Source of the DNA: Candidatus Competibacteraceae bacterium
Lineage (GTDB): Bacteria; Pseudomonadota; Gammaproteobacteria; Competibacterales; Competibacteraceae
DNA: 8,400 nucleotides
NCBI GenBank assembly: GCA_007120095.1
Contig: SKOM01000256.1
Span: 1-8,400, forward strand
Reading direction: 5' to 3'
Positions 1 through 7,600 of this stretch are shown in pieces; position 1 is the first letter of the stretch, and each line of letters starts with the position of its first letter. Both the position numbers and the translations under genes were made by a program. The notes beneath the pieces were generated by a model. That model was not told where the DNA came from. It saw only the letters and a program-made list of their open reading frames with translations, and did not search any database.

Positions 1-554
1 CACCACACAGCATTGCGGTATTCTCAGCGGCAGATTATCTGCACTGGGAAAGCCAGCAAACTGAAAAATACGAATTCCTTAATGGTGAAGTGTTTGCCAT
101 GGGCGGTGCTTCGCGGCGGCATGTCACGATTGCCGGTAATCTGTTCTCTGCTCTAGACCAAGCTCTGGAAGATTCGCCGTGCCGCGCCTATATGGCGGAT
201 ATGAAAGTACAGGTACACGCCGATTGCGCGTATTTCTACCCGGATGTCCTAGTCACCTGCGATCCTGCTGATCATCAGGCTGACTATTATATGAGCGCCC
301 CGTGCTTGATTGTTGAAGTGCTATCGCCTGCCACTGCCGGATACGATCGCGGGGAAAAATTCGCCGCTTATCGACAACTCTCGTCATTACAGGACTTTGT
401 GCTGATCGACCCCCAGCGTCGCCACATAGAGCACTATGTCAAAACCGCTCAAGGACGGTGGCAACTCAGCGATATCGTCGCCGAACAACCTTTGGTTCTC
501 AACAGTCTGGACATCACCATCCCATGGGCGCGTATTTTCCGCAACGTCAATTAA
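1..554 (+). CDS. Uma2 family endonuclease-like protein (5' partial)
   Basis: This is a Uma2/DUF820 family protein (restriction-endonuclease-like fold of the PD-(D/E)XK type). The open frame has its first full codon at 3 and no start inside the window. Only a handful of N-terminal residues should be missing, because the family's opening pattern (ADYLHWE, then EKYEFLNGEVFAMGGAS) is already present. The GTG at 90 lies inside this conserved pattern and is not the start. Putative active-site residues are visible: Asp at 243-245 (YPDVLV), Glu at 315-317 (IVEVLS), Asp at 345-347 and Lys at 357-359 in the D..GEK..AY segment. The C-terminus ends normally at TAA 552-554. The family is abundant and often multicopy in some bacteria, and its physiological role is not well established. 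The stop lies 9 nt before the asparaginase start, so the two may share a transcript, although a functional link is not implied. Confidence 0.9.
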   Translation, partial: PHSIAVFSAADYLHWESQQTEKYEFLNGEVFAMGGASRRHVTIAGNLFSALDQALEDSPCRAYMADMKVQVHADCAYFYPDVLVTCDPADHQADYYMSAPCLIVEVLSPATAGYDRGEKFAAYRQLSSLQDFVLIDPQRRHIEHYVKTAQGRWQLSDIVAEQPLVLNSLDITIPWARIFRNVN

Positions 555-558
555 AGGA
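554..558 (+). promoter_or_regulatory. Ribosome binding site of the asparaginase gene
   Basis: AAGGA lies 5 nt before the ATG at 564 and overlaps the last base of the upstream Uma2 stop codon. It supports ATG 564 as the true start. There is no room for a separate promoter between the two genes. Confidence 0.6.
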
Positions 559-563
559 TTACC

Positions 564-1586
564 ATGTCTCGCATTAATCCCATACTGGTTGAAGTCACCC
601 GCGGGGAACAGGTCGAAAGCGAACACCGTGGCGCTGTGGCTGTGGTCAACGCGGCCGGGCAGTTAGTGCGGGCGATCGGTGATGTGGAGCGCCCGGTTTA
701 TGCCCGTTCAGCCATCAAACCTTTGCAGGCAATGGCCTTGGCTGAATCAGGGGCACTGGAGCACTATGAGCTGGGTCTGGAAGCACTGGCTTTGGCCTGC
801 GCCTCGCACGGCGGCGAACCCATGCATGTGCAACGGGTACAGGCGTGGCTGGAGCGTCTGGGCTTAAGTGAATCCGACCTGGAATGCGGCCCCCAAGCGC
901 CCAGCCATGGGCCATCACGCCACGCCCTGCTGCAAGCCCAGGGCACCCCTGGTCGTTTGCATAATAATTGCTCGGGCAAACACGCCGGATTTCTCACCAC
1001 CTGCGTCTACTATGGCGAACCGACCCAGGGGTATTTACAGCCCCAGCATCCCAGCCAGCAGCGCTGGCGCACGCTGTTAGCCGAACTCAGCGCCAGCGAT
1101 TTAAGCGCTATGGCCACCGGTATCGATGGCTGTGGCATTCCCGTCATTGCCTTAAGTCTCCAGGCTACGGCTTTAGCGATGGCGCGTCTCGCCAGACCGG
1201 ACAGCCTGCCTCCAAGTCGCGCCGCCGCCGCACAGCGCATCCACCAGGCCATGGCGACTCATCCCCTGTTAGTAGCGGGCACTGGCCGATTTTGCAGTCG
1301 AGTCATTGCCGCCACCCAGGGTGTGGCCTTAGTCAAAACCGGGGCCGAAGGCGTGTTTACCGCCATGCTGCCGGAACAGGGCCTGGGGGTGGCGCTGAAA
1401 ATTGATGACGGCGGCACCCGCGCCGCCGAGGTGGCTATGGGAGCGCTGCTCGACCATCTGGGCCTGCTGACCCCCGCCAGCCGGGCGACCTTGGCCGACA
1501 GCCTGCAACCGGCGGTGCTGAACCGCGCCGGGCGAACCGTCGGCGTCATTCGTCCGGTAGCGTCCGTACTCAATCCCACTCATTAG
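564..1586 (+). CDS. Asparaginase, Rhizobium etli type II family
   Basis: This 340-residue protein belongs to the asparaginase II family (Pfam Asparaginase_II, PF06089), typified by the cytosolic R. etli enzyme, which hydrolyses L-asparagine to aspartate and ammonia. It is unrelated to the E. coli AnsA/AnsB fold. The active-site set described for the R. etli enzyme can be placed in order: Ser49 and Lys52 in RSAIKP, Ser81 in SHGGE, Cys136 and Lys139 in NNCSGKH, Cys190 in DGCGIP, Cys244 in GRFCSR and Lys258 in KTGAEG. No signal peptide is seen, consistent with a cytoplasmic enzyme. The start is fixed by an AAGGA ribosome site 5 nt upstream and a normal family N-terminus (ILVEVTRG). The protein is slightly shorter than the R. 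etli enzyme but has no missing block. It is the first of four metabolic genes in a run. The substrate could differ from asparagine, since few members have been assayed. Confidence 0.93.
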   Translation: MSRINPILVEVTRGEQVESEHRGAVAVVNAAGQLVRAIGDVERPVYARSAIKPLQAMALAESGALEHYELGLEALALACASHGGEPMHVQRVQAWLERLGLSESDLECGPQAPSHGPSRHALLQAQGTPGRLHNNCSGKHAGFLTTCVYYGEPTQGYLQPQHPSQQRWRTLLAELSASDLSAMATGIDGCGIPVIALSLQATALAMARLARPDSLPPSRAAAAQRIHQAMATHPLLVAGTGRFCSRVIAATQGVALVKTGAEGVFTAMLPEQGLGVALKIDDGGTRAAEVAMGALLDHLGLLTPASRATLADSLQPAVLNRAGRTVGVIRPVASVLNPTH

Positions 1587-1594
1587 CCGTAAAC

Positions 1595-1600
1595 AGGAGG
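1595..1600 (+). promoter_or_regulatory. Strong ribosome binding site of the reductase gene
   Basis: A perfect AGGAGG sits 5 nt before ATG 1606 in the 19-nt gap after the asparaginase stop. It is the best Shine-Dalgarno sequence in the window, and it marks the reductase start without ambiguity. Confidence 0.8.
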
Positions 1601-1605
1601 GCACC

Positions 1606-2544
1606 ATGCGTTATCTCGATGCCGCTCAAGTGGCGAAACGACTCAGCTACCCTACCCTGATTGCCGGTCTGCGCCGTCTGCACCAGGACGACACCGAAAG
1701 CTTGGGCGATTTGCTGCTTGAACAGCCCGCCAGCCCCAAGGGCGCTAATCGATTTTTTATCCGCGCAGCATGGCAACACGAACGGGCGCTGGGGGCTAAA
1801 GTCATCAGTATTTTTCCCAATAACCCGGAGCAGCAAGCTAAACCGTCGGTACAGGCGGTGTATCTATTGTTTGATGGTCAGAACGGCAGCCCAGTGCTGG
1901 CTCTGGACGGCACCATGTTGACCTGGCGCAAAACTGCCGCCGACTCGGCACTGGGAGCAAGTTTATTAGCTCGGCAACAGACCGCCTCGCTGTTAATGGT
2001 CGGGGCCGGTGCGATGGCGCCTGAACTCATCCGGGCGCATCTCAGCGTGCGCCCTTCCATCCGCCGGGTCACGATCTGGAACCGCAATCCGGAACGCGCC
2101 CGGCAATTACAGCGCCAACTGACCGTGCAAGGCGTTGAGCTGGTGGTCAGCGAGGACTTAGCCCGTGCGGTCTCTGAGGCTGACCTGATCAGTTGTGCCA
2201 CCATGAGCACCACCCCGCTGATCCGTGGTGAGTGGCTGCAAGCGGGCAGCCATGTGGATCTGGTGGGCGCTTACACACCGACCATGCGCGAAGCCGACGA
2301 CGAGGTACTGCGCCGAGGGCGTTTATTCGTCGATCACCGGCAGACAGCGGGAGAAACCGGAGAACTGGCCATTCCCATGAGTAATGGGGTGATTACCCCC
2401 CAGAGCATCCAAGCGGATTTATTCCAATTGTGCCGAGGCGAGCACCCCGGACGCCAAGATCCGGAGGAGATTACGGTATTTAAAAACGGCGGTGGCGGCC
2501 ACCTCGATTTGATGAGCGCCCGCATCGCCCATGAATCGGTTTAA
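1606..2544 (+). CDS. Ornithine cyclodeaminase/mu-crystallin family protein, probable ketimine reductase
   Basis: This 312-residue protein is a full-length member of the ornithine cyclodeaminase/mu-crystallin family (PF02423), which are NAD(P)-dependent enzymes acting on amino acids or cyclic imino acids. The family Lys is at 65 (GAKVISIFP), and the substrate-carboxylate Arg is at 108 in TWRKTAADSALGA. The Rossmann dinucleotide loop is VGAGAMAPE (132-140). The segment following the domain is DLVGAYTPTMREAD (218-231), and the C-terminus has FKNGGGGHLDL (292-301). The catalytic Asp of Pseudomonas putida ornithine cyclodeaminase (GGDCPG) aligns with Tyr223, which argues against ornithine cyclisation. 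The GA-x-TP-x-MRE-x-D pattern is more like Delta1-pyrroline-2-carboxylate or related ketimine reductases (inference). It has a strong ribosome site and lies 19 nt after the asparaginase. Its 3' end overlaps the decarboxylase by 14 nt. Family assignment is firm; the exact reaction is open. Confidence 0.9.
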   Translation: MRYLDAAQVAKRLSYPTLIAGLRRLHQDDTESLGDLLLEQPASPKGANRFFIRAAWQHERALGAKVISIFPNNPEQQAKPSVQAVYLLFDGQNGSPVLALDGTMLTWRKTAADSALGASLLARQQTASLLMVGAGAMAPELIRAHLSVRPSIRRVTIWNRNPERARQLQRQLTVQGVELVVSEDLARAVSEADLISCATMSTTPLIRGEWLQAGSHVDLVGAYTPTMREADDEVLRRGRLFVDHRQTAGETGELAIPMSNGVITPQSIQADLFQLCRGEHPGRQDPEEITVFKNGGGGHLDLMSARIAHESV

Positions 2545-3970
2545 AACCATGGATAGCGACGCCTTCCGTCAGCACGGCTATGCGTTGATCGACTGGCTGG
2601 CCGATTATTACCAACGGGTTGAGTCCTTACCGGTGCTGGCGCAGACCGAACCGGGGGCGATTCGAGCGCAACTCCCCCCTCAACCACCCCTACAGGGTGA
2701 AGCGTTTGAGCAGATCATGGCGGATGTCGAGCGGATTATCCTGCCCGGCATCACCCACTGGCAGTCACCGAATTTTTTTGCGTTTTTTCCGGCTAACAGC
2801 TCGCCGCCAGCGGTACTGGGTGAATTACTCAGTGCAGGGCTCGGGGTACAGGGCATGTTATGGGCCACCAGCCCCGCCTGCACTGAATTAGAAACCCAGG
2901 TTTTGGACTGGGTGGTGGAATTGATGGGCCTGCCCCAGCGTTTTCGCTCCGATAGCGACGGCGGCGGGGTGCTGCAGGATTCGGCCTCCAGCGCGGTATT
3001 ATGCGCTCTGCTGGCGGCACGGGAACGGGCCACCGCCGGGGTGATGAATCGCCAAGGCGGCCGTCATGGGCTGATCGCCTATGCCTCGGATCAGGCGCAT
3101 TCCTCGATTGAAAAAGCCGTCGGCATTGCTGGGATCGGGCGAGACAATGTGCGTCTTATCGCCAGCGATACCCAGCAGGCCATGAATCCCGAGGCGCTCG
3201 CCCAGCAGATTCAGGCTGATCGCGCCGCTGGATTACAACCGTTTTGGGTCAACGCCACTCTGGGAACGACTTCATCATTGGCGTTTGATCCCCTGCCGGC
3301 CATTGCCCGGATCTGCCAGGAACACCAGTTATGGCTGCATGTGGATGCCGCCATGGCAGGCAGCGCGGCGGTATGCCCGGAATTTCGCCACTGGCAACAA
3401 GGTTTAGAGCAAGCCGACAGTTATTGCTTTAATCCACACAAATGGCTGTTGACCAATTTTGATTGCAGTTGTTTCTATGTCGCGGATCGCCAGGCCCTGA
3501 TCAATGCTCTGAGTATTCTGCCCGACTATCTGCGCAATCGAGCCACGGAATCCGGTGAGGTGATTGATTACCGCGACTGGCAGATTCCGCTCGGGCGGCG
3601 TTTTCGGGCGCTGAAACTATGGTTTGTGATTCGTCATTATGGCATCAGCGGCTTACAGCAGCATATCCGCCGCCACGTCGAACTGGCTCACCAGTTGGCC
3701 CGCTGGATTGAGGCTGATCCGGATTTTGAACTGGCCGCCCCCGTGCCACTCAATCTGGTCTGCTTCCGCCACCGCCGGGGCGATGTGTTTAACCACACCC
3801 TGTTGGAGCGGGTGAATGCTAGTGGGGCGCTGTATTTAACCCATACCCGGCTGAATGAGCGCTACACCCTGCGCCTGTGCATCGGTCAACCTCATACCAC
3901 AATATGCCATGTCGAAGCCGCCTGGCACACCCTGCAAGCCACTGCCGAGCAACTGAATGATGACCGCTGA
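2531..3970 (+). CDS. Group II PLP-dependent amino acid decarboxylase (aromatic-L-amino-acid decarboxylase type)
   Basis: This 479-residue protein is close in length to DOPA/tryptophan decarboxylases (Pfam Pyridoxal_deC, PF00282), which remove the alpha-carboxyl group of an L-amino acid to give an amine. Family marks in order: FRQHGYALIDWLADYY at the N-terminus, HWQSPNFFAFFPAN (76-89), GGVLQDSASSA (145-155), the ring-stacking His190 in SDQAHSS, Asp272 in HVDAAMAG, and the Schiff-base Lys304 in FNPHKWLLTNFDCS. Tyr333 in the mobile loop corresponds to the Tyr needed for decarboxylation in pig DDC, and is followed by YRDWQIPLGRRFRALKLWFV. All catalytic residues are present. The start is uncertain: ATG 2531 lies within the reductase gene (14-nt overlap), while ATG 2549 (MDSDAFRQHGYAL) matches the usual family N-terminus. 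Neither has a clear Shine-Dalgarno sequence, suggesting coupled translation. The substrate cannot be fixed from sequence; aromatic amino acids are the default, with others possible. Confidence 0.94.
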   Translation: MNRFKTMDSDAFRQHGYALIDWLADYYQRVESLPVLAQTEPGAIRAQLPPQPPLQGEAFEQIMADVERIILPGITHWQSPNFFAFFPANSSPPAVLGELLSAGLGVQGMLWATSPACTELETQVLDWVVELMGLPQRFRSDSDGGGVLQDSASSAVLCALLAARERATAGVMNRQGGRHGLIAYASDQAHSSIEKAVGIAGIGRDNVRLIASDTQQAMNPEALAQQIQADRAAGLQPFWVNATLGTTSSLAFDPLPAIARICQEHQLWLHVDAAMAGSAAVCPEFRHWQQGLEQADSYCFNPHKWLLTNFDCSCFYVADRQALINALSILPDYLRNRATESGEVIDYRDWQIPLGRRFRALKLWFVIRHYGISGLQQHIRRHVELAHQLARWIEADPDFELAAPVPLNLVCFRHRRGDVFNHTLLERVNASGALYLTHTRLNERYTLRLCIGQPHTTICHVEAAWHTLQATAEQLNDDR

Positions 3971-4511
3971 TCCCCGCCAGCCTCTTGTGGCCCTGTTGCA
4001 CGCCTATCTACACCGCTACCCACAAGAGCAGGCTGAAGTCCAGCGCTGTATCGATTTTGTCCGCCATCATCCGAACTGCTGCGACCGCCAGCTCTGGCAA
4101 CCCGGCCATCTGACCGGTTCCGCCTGGTTGGTGAATACCGCAGGCACCCATGTACTGCTGACTCACCACCGCAAGCTGGATTTATGGATTCAGCTCGGCG
4201 GCCATGCTGACGGTAATCCCGATCTGCGGGCTGTGGCTTTGGCGGAAGCCTATGAGGAATCGGGTTTACCGCAACTGGAGTGGGTAACGACTGAGGTATT
4301 CGATGTCGCGATTCATCAGGTGCCGACTCGCGGCAGCGACCCGGCACATGAACATTTTGATCTGCGTTTTGCTATCCGCGCCGTCGGTTCAGAGACGTAT
4401 GCCGTGGGCACCGAATCTCATGATCTGGCCTGGGTACCGATTGAGCACTTAGCGGACTACACTCAAGAGGCGTCGATGTTGCGCATGGCGAGGAAGTGGC
4501 ACTGCGTTTAA
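3957..4511 (+). CDS. NUDIX hydrolase
   Basis: This 184-residue cytoplasmic protein has a NUDIX domain. The family hydrolyses nucleoside diphosphates linked to another moiety, using Mg2+. The segment LTGSAWLVN (52-60), the strand VLLTHHRKLDLWIQLGG and the NUDIX box at 82-104 are in the usual order. The metal-binding core is kept as E97-A-Y-E100-E101-S-G-L, but the box is not canonical: Pro88 replaces the first conserved Glu and Ala96 replaces the Arg of REUXEEXGU. A C-terminal segment, LAWVPIEHL, is typical of these enzymes. ATG 3957 overlaps the end of the decarboxylase gene by 14 nt, and a second ATG follows immediately at 3960. It is the last gene of the run and faces the convergent channel gene. 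The substrate is unknown. A housekeeping or repair role for a nucleotide side product of the operon would be speculation. Confidence 0.92.
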   Translation: MMTADPRQPLVALLHAYLHRYPQEQAEVQRCIDFVRHHPNCCDRQLWQPGHLTGSAWLVNTAGTHVLLTHHRKLDLWIQLGGHADGNPDLRAVALAEAYEESGLPQLEWVTTEVFDVAIHQVPTRGSDPAHEHFDLRFAIRAVGSETYAVGTESHDLAWVPIEHLADYTQEASMLRMARKWHCV

Positions 4512-4697
4512 GAACGCACGAGCAACACGGTGCGCGAGTCTATTCGTGAGGGGATGAATATCTCCGTGGATGACAGCAACGAGGATCTGGACTGGTGACA
4601 TGGATGCTTGGCGCTATCTCCCTGCCGGTGCTCGATCAGCCAACATGTGGTAATTTGCTGTTTTTGAACAGAAAACGTTTAAATTGTACGTAAGCGT
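4512..4697. other. Convergent intergenic spacer with possible gene relics
   Basis: This 186-nt gap lies between the NUDIX gene and the minus-strand channel gene, both ending here. In the NUDIX frame the DNA stays open after the TAA from 4512 to TGA 4596-4598, ending in an acidic SVDDSNEDLDW tail that I do not recognise. A 17-codon frame follows at 4600-4653 (MDAWRYLPAGARSANMW), faintly like the N-terminus of lipoate-protein-ligase relatives. Neither is credible as a gene. Both may be debris from rearrangement. Confidence 0.4.
4658..4671 (-). terminator. Weak hairpin, possible terminator between convergent genes
   Basis: CTGTT (4658-4662), a 4-nt loop and AACAG (4667-4671) can form a 5-bp stem about 27 nt beyond the channel stop. 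It is short, AT-rich and lacks a convincing U-run on either strand, so it is at best a poor intrinsic terminator. It is the only candidate I see between the two converging genes. Confidence 0.2.
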
Positions 4698-7600
4698 TCA
4701 CCGCATACTTGGCACCCCGTCCGGCACAATGACCCCGGCGGAACCGGGATGATTCACCGGAAAAGAGCGGATATGCAAATCGTGCTGTGGGAATGGCACC
4801 TCAACGCCTTGCTCGCGCAGACGCCGGATAATCGCCAGATACAAGTCATTGATAAAAGGCAAACGGTCGCCGATATCGGGCACAAAGGCACGAACCTCGA
4901 AGGTCACCGAACTTTCGCCCAGGGTCAATAAATACACCACTGGCTCGGGATCATCCAGCACGAGATGATGATTTTCAGTGGTCTCCAATAAAATCGCCCG
5001 GACCTCTTCCAGATTGGCATCAATACGCACGCGCACCGGAATAATCACCCGAGTGACGGATTCGGTCAGCGTCCAGTTAATCAGGGTACCGGTGATAAAG
5101 GCTTTATTAGGAATAACAATTTCCATGTTATCCCAGTCGGTTAATGTCGTCGCTCGGATGCGTATCCGCGACACCGTGCCACTGCGACCGTCGATGGTCA
5201 CAGTGTCGCCGACTCGAATGGGGCGCTCTAATAGCAAGATCAGCCCCGAAACGAAATTCGCAAAGATTTCTTGTAACCCAAAACCCAAACCGACCCCGAG
5301 TGCGGCTACCAACCATTGCGCCTGATTCCAATTCACGCCGAGTATATTCAAGGCCACAAAAATGGCGATAATCGTGATGCTGTAGCGGGTTATCGTGGTC
5401 ATGGCATAGCGAGCACCGCCGTCCATACCCAGATGGCGCAGAATGGTGATCTCCATCACGCCCGGCAGATTACGGGCGACAAACTGCAATACCAGTAATA
5501 AGATCAGCGCTAATACCAGACTCCCCAAGGTAATGGCGGTCAACTGCGACTGGCCGGTTTCATCCACCGTGGTTTGTTCCCACAACACCACTTGGTCGAG
5601 AAAGGTCAGCGCCGGTAATAAATCTGACCAAATCAACCATAAACCGATCCCGATGGCAACGGTGGCACTGAGCTGTAACAGAGCACGGGTTTGCTCACCC
5701 ACCGCTTCAATATCGGTAGCCTCAGCTTCCTGTACGACTTGTACCGTTTCCATAGCCTGATAATGCTCCTTACTGCGCGCCACCCTTAAAGCGTCACGCC
5801 GAGCCAGAGCCTGCGCCAAAGCGACACGGCGCTGGAGCACATTCAACAGCCGCAACACCAGATAGGTGATCACTGCCACGGCCACCAGCACGGTGATCGT
5901 CATCACCAGGCGTTCCTGGAGTTGCAAGGCGGTGTAGTAAAAGCCCATTAAGGCCAGCAACAGCATCACCAAGGGCAAAGCGATTATGGTCGGATACCAC
6001 ACAAAGCGCAGCCGCCAGGCCATACCGCGCCCCGACAACAACCCGCCCAGGGTGCCGCGGCTGGGATGTAATAAACGCGCCAGCAGCAAGGTGAACGCCA
6101 GCGTGCCGACCCCAAACGCCAAACGACCCAAGGTATCACGGTACAGCTCATCGGGCTGCCATTCGGTCAGCATGACCACAAAGGCGCTAACCCCACCTAT
6201 GGGCATGAACCAGTAGAGATTGCGGCGAATGACCCTACAGGTCTGGTCTGACCACAAAAAATGCGAAGATGCCAATCCTTTAGGGCGGCACAACTGGCGT
6301 AATAAGGCCAAGGCCATCAGAAATATACCCGCAGCATACAGACCGCTGCCGACGCCACGGGTAAATTCGGGCAGATGTTCATTGGCGGCGAGCAGTTTAC
6401 CCGGTACACCAATCAGCAGTGGCCAAGGTAAGGCGAGAGCCAGCGTGATCAGTAGGGCCTCCACGGTCAGCATGAAATGGTCGTGCTGAACTTTGCCAAC
6501 GCTCCTGTCCATTGCATGCAGGCGGCGCAGTAATCGCCGCCGGTAGGCCAATAGTAATAAGGCTGTCAGTACGGCCAGCCCTAATGTGGCCCGTTCAAGC
6601 CAATGCAGAACCATCAGCGATTGCCCGACCCCCGACCAGTGTATCGGCGTTAGCAGCCATTGCAGACCCTTGTCGAGTTCGAGCGACCATTGCAACCCCA
6701 CCGGGGCACTGCTGGCAATCCAGAATAATTTTTGATCCAGTAATTCTGCCTGTCGCTCAGCGCTGTCAATCAACTGACGCTGAACTTGATCCAGTTCCAA
6801 TAACCGATCAACGTAAGCCGCATAACTGTTACTGAGCAGTTCCAGCAACTGACGCCGACTGCGCAATAACTCGCGCAGCGCTTCGCTGAGCTCGGCAATC
6901 TGTTGCGGGTCAAGATCCGGCGCAGTAGCGAGACGCTGTTCGATCTGCGCATCAAGATTAGCCAGTTGGCGGCGCTGTTGTTCGAACCTAAACTGCTCCA
7001 ACCGAGCTTGAACAATGCGTTGTTGTCGCTCTTGAACATTTTGTCGATATTGGCTGATATCGGGCAGTTGACGCCTTTCACTGCGCAGAATCGGCCCTAA
7101 GGCCTCGCTCATTCCAGCGATATCCAACTGCCGTTGAATGCTGCGGAACCGCTCTTGAAGTTGCTGCAGTAGCTGAGCATTGCGCTGCCTGGCGCTGACT
7201 GCCGTCTCCGTGTGTTGCAACACCGCATTCAATTGCTGACTGAGCTGCGTGTTCACCTCAGCAGCCTGAAGCAACACCTGAGGCTGATCAGCAAGCTCGC
7301 GCGTCACTTGCTCGGTTTCACGCAGCGCGGCTGCCGCTTCCTGCTGACGGCGTTCATTGATCAGCGTCTGTAGCTCAACAATATGCTGGGTTTGCAGCGT
7401 CAGTTGCTGGTCGAGCACATTCTGCCGCGCCCGCAGCAATGCCAAACGATCTGAATGGCTGAGTGCTTCCTGCTCAAGCATAGCGATACGCTGGTCAAGC
7501 ATTAAGGCTTGCGCACTGAGCGCTGTAGCCCGCGCATGTTCGAGCATCGCATCTGGCGAGACCGCCGTGAGGTCAGCCACGCGGCCTAAATCCGCCAAAC

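Noticed and set aside
90..554. GTG at 90 as the start of the Uma2 gene
   Set aside because: The frame is open upstream to the window edge and encodes the conserved family N-terminus, so the real start is outside the window.
1259..1579. Minus-strand 106-codon frame opposite the asparaginase gene
   Set aside because: It is a shadow of a gene with all catalytic motifs intact on the other strand, and has no recognisable protein features.
4503..4518. TGCGTT-TAAG-AACGCA hairpin over the NUDIX stop codon as a terminator
   Set aside because: The 6-bp stem is compact, but it includes the stop codon and is not followed by a T-run, so it does not fit an intrinsic terminator.
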